Assembly: GCA_028697515.1 (NCBI GenBank)
Contig: JAQVEY010000108.1
Span: 1 to 7,560 of the forward strand
Reading direction: 5' to 3'
Origin: Bacteroidales bacterium
GTDB taxonomy: Bacteria; Bacteroidota; Bacteroidia; Bacteroidales; ML635J-15
DNA: 7,560 bases
Each line of letters opens with the position of its first letter. Position 1 is the stretch's first letter. The translations under genes and the position numbers were made by a program. Of this stretch, positions 5,724 to 7,560 are shown piece by piece. The notes under the pieces were generated by a model. The model was given only the letters and a program-made list of their open reading frames with translations. It was not told where the DNA came from and did no database searches.

Positions 5724-7560
5724 ATGGGAAAAAACAGTAAAATTATTGAAAAAGACGAGGTAGTTATTAAGTTTGCAGGTGATTCAGGTGACGGTATGCA
5801 ATTGACGGGAACGCAGTTCTCTGATGCTTCGGCTTCTTTTGGAAATGACTTGTTAACATTTCCTGATTATCCTTCAGAAATACGTGCTCCGCAGGGTACG
5901 GTTGCAGGGGTTTCTGGATTTCAGGTTCATATTGGTCAAAAAGAGATTCAAACACCAGGAGATCAGGCAGATGTATTAATAGCTTTAAATCCTGCTGCTT
6001 TAAAAACTAATATGAAGTGGGTAAAACCAGGGGCTACTATTATAATTGATATTGACAATTTTGATAATAAGCATTACAAAAAGGCTGAATATGTTGAGGA
6101 TCCCTTGAGTGATGGGTCGCTTGATACTTTTACAGTTATTAAAGCTCCAATTACTTCTTTATCAAGATCTACAGTCAACTCTTTGGAATTGGGAATAGAT
6201 CAGAAAACAGCTGATAAAACGAGAAATCAGTTTGTTATGGGACTTCTGTTTTGGTTATTCAACAGAGATGTTGCAATAGGAGAGAGTTTTATAACTAAGA
6301 AATTTGCAAAAAAACTTGATTTAGTTAAAGCTAATTTGGCCGTATTGCATGCAGGATATAATTATGCCGAAACAGTTGAAGCAATAGCAACACAATTTCA
6401 TGTAAACCCGACTCAAACAAAGAAGGGCAAATTCAGACAAATAACTGGAAATATTGCAACAGCATGGGGCTTAATTGCTGGAGCGGAAAAGGCTGGATTG
6501 AAACTATTTTTGGGATCATATCCAATTACACCAGCTACTGAAATTTTACATGAATTAAGTACACGTAAACATCTCGGAGTTAAAACATTTCAGGCTGAAG
6601 ACGAAATTGCAGGTATATGTACAGCAATTGGAGCAAGTTTTAGTGGTTGCTTAGGAGCAACTTCAACTTCTGGTCCAGGTTTGGCTTTAAAAACAGAAGC
6701 TGCCGGTTTAGCCGTTATAACCGAATTACCTTTAGTGATAGTTGATGTTCAGCGTGGTGGTCCATCTACAGGATTACCAACGAAAACTGAACAAAGCGAT
6801 TTAATGCAGGCTATACATGGTCGCCATGGTGAATCTCCTCTACCTGTTATTGCAGCTAGTTCTCCTGGCAATTGTTTTAAATTTGCTTTTCAAGCATGCA
6901 AAATAGCGGTTGAACACATGACTCCTGTGATATTACTGACAGATGGTTATCTTGCTAATGGAACAGAATTATGGAAAATTCCAGATTTTGAAAATATGCC
7001 ATCAATAAAACCTCCATTTGTAAAAGATAACGACCCAGACTATCAACCTTATCGCAGAGATACTGAAAAACTAAATCGTTTTTGGGCATTGCCAGGTCAG
7101 GAAGGCTTGCAACACAGAATTGGTGGTTTGGAAAAATTAGATGTAAAAGGTACAGTTTCGCATGATCCTTATAATCATCAGGTTATGTCAAATTACAGAG
7201 CCGAGAAGATTAAACGTATCGAGAATTATATCCCTGAGCAGGAAATATTTGGAAATGAAAAGGGCGGAGATCTGTTGGTAATTGGATGGGGTGGTACATA
7301 CGGTGCACTTAAATCGGCAGTTAAAGAAATGCGTGAAGAAGGTTATGATATAAGTCTTGCACAATTTAATTATATATTTCCCTTACCAAAAAACACAACG
7401 GAAGTCTTGTCAAAATTCAATAAAAGACTTGTATGTGAACTTAATTTAGGACAGTTTGTAGATTATTTGCGATCAAAACATCCTGAATTCAAATATGAAC
7501 AATACAATAAAATTCAAGGTCTTCCATTTTTCATCAGTGAGTTAAAAACCAAATTTAAAC
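5724..7560 (+). CDS. korA: 2-oxoglutarate:ferredoxin oxidoreductase, alpha subunit (gamma-alpha fusion), 3' end cut by window
   Basis: The alpha subunit of a 2-oxoacid:ferredoxin oxidoreductase, which with the TPP-binding beta subunit converts 2-oxoglutarate, CoA and oxidised ferredoxin to succinyl-CoA, CO2 and reduced ferredoxin. The frame is open for 612 codons to the window edge; the family is about 615-620 residues, so only a few codons are missing. The N-terminal gamma-type domain (about 13-200) carries GDSGDG at 19-24. The alpha (PYR-type) domain from about 245 has YPITPATEI (266-274), GPG (317-319) and QRGGPSTGLPTKTEQSD (343-359), all hallmarks of the KorA type. A C-terminal domain covers roughly 505-612. 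An in-frame TAA at 5706-5708 makes the ATG at 5724 the first possible Met; there is no Shine-Dalgarno sequence. No [4Fe-4S] motif is seen, as usual for this subunit. Substrate choice (2-oxoglutarate rather than pyruvate or branched-chain oxoacids) is inferred from overall resemblance. korB should follow immediately. Confidence 0.93.
   Translation, partial: MGKNSKIIEKDEVVIKFAGDSGDGMQLTGTQFSDASASFGNDLLTFPDYPSEIRAPQGTVAGVSGFQVHIGQKEIQTPGDQADVLIALNPAALKTNMKWVKPGATIIIDIDNFDNKHYKKAEYVEDPLSDGSLDTFTVIKAPITSLSRSTVNSLELGIDQKTADKTRNQFVMGLLFWLFNRDVAIGESFITKKFAKKLDLVKANLAVLHAGYNYAETVEAIATQFHVNPTQTKKGKFRQITGNIATAWGLIAGAEKAGLKLFLGSYPITPATEILHELSTRKHLGVKTFQAEDEIAGICTAIGASFSGCLGATSTSGPGLALKTEAAGLAVITELPLVIVDVQRGGPSTGLPTKTEQSDLMQAIHGRHGESPLPVIAASSPGNCFKFAFQACKIAVEHMTPVILLTDGYLANGTELWKIPDFENMPSIKPPFVKDNDPDYQPYRRDTEKLNRFWALPGQEGLQHRIGGLEKLDVKGTVSHDPYNHQVMSNYRAEKIKRIENYIPEQEIFGNEKGGDLLVIGWGGTYGALKSAVKEMREEGYDISLAQFNYIFPLPKNTTEVLSKFNKRLVCELNLGQFVDYLRSKHPEFKYEQYNKIQGLPFFISELKTKFK

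Noticed and set aside
5767..5955. 62-codon minus-strand open frame
   Set aside because: It is antisense within the conserved N-terminal domain of korA, with no supporting motif.

Overview
The window looks like ordinary chromosomal DNA from an AT-rich member of the phylum Bacteroidota. I infer a Bacteroidales/Marinilabiliales-like organism, but the order cannot be fixed from this sequence. The reasons are: an OmpP1/FadL-type outer membrane protein of the form common in that phylum; an archaeal/eukaryotic-type prolyl-tRNA synthetase ending in the degenerate zinc domain I associate with Bacteroidota; a fused gamma-alpha 2-oxoacid:ferredoxin oxidoreductase subunit; start codons preceded by A/T-rich sequence without Shine-Dalgarno motifs; and matches to the Bacteroidota -7 promoter element TAnnTTTG. 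I see no rRNA, tRNA, CRISPR array, insertion sequence or phage gene.

Layout. Positions 1-166 are non-coding and carry two inverted repeats that probably end the leftward transcript. The leftward (minus-strand) unit at 3312-167 encodes a low-complexity Tyr/Trp/Gly- and Ser/Asn-rich lipoprotein and then, after 14 bp, a FadL/OmpP1-like beta-barrel. Both are envelope proteins and are probably co-transcribed. A 79-bp divergent intergenic region (3313-3391) separates this unit from a rightward unit holding proS (3392-4864) and, 9 bp later, a conserved-looking cytosolic protein of unknown function (4874-5587). A 136-bp intergenic region rich in inverted repeats follows. The window ends in korA (5724 to beyond 7560), the alpha subunit of 2-oxoglutarate:ferredoxin oxidoreductase, lacking only its last few codons. 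Its partner korB is expected just downstream, outside the window.

How the genes fit together. Three functions lie side by side: envelope (lipoprotein plus barrel), translation (prolyl-tRNA charging) and central carbon metabolism (ferredoxin-linked succinyl-CoA formation). Nothing shows that the three units act in one system. The least understood items are the lipoprotein, whose C-terminus is a Ser/Gly array with arginines spaced every 15 or 16 residues, and the uncharacterised protein downstream of proS. I found no convincing evidence of a new multi-gene system.
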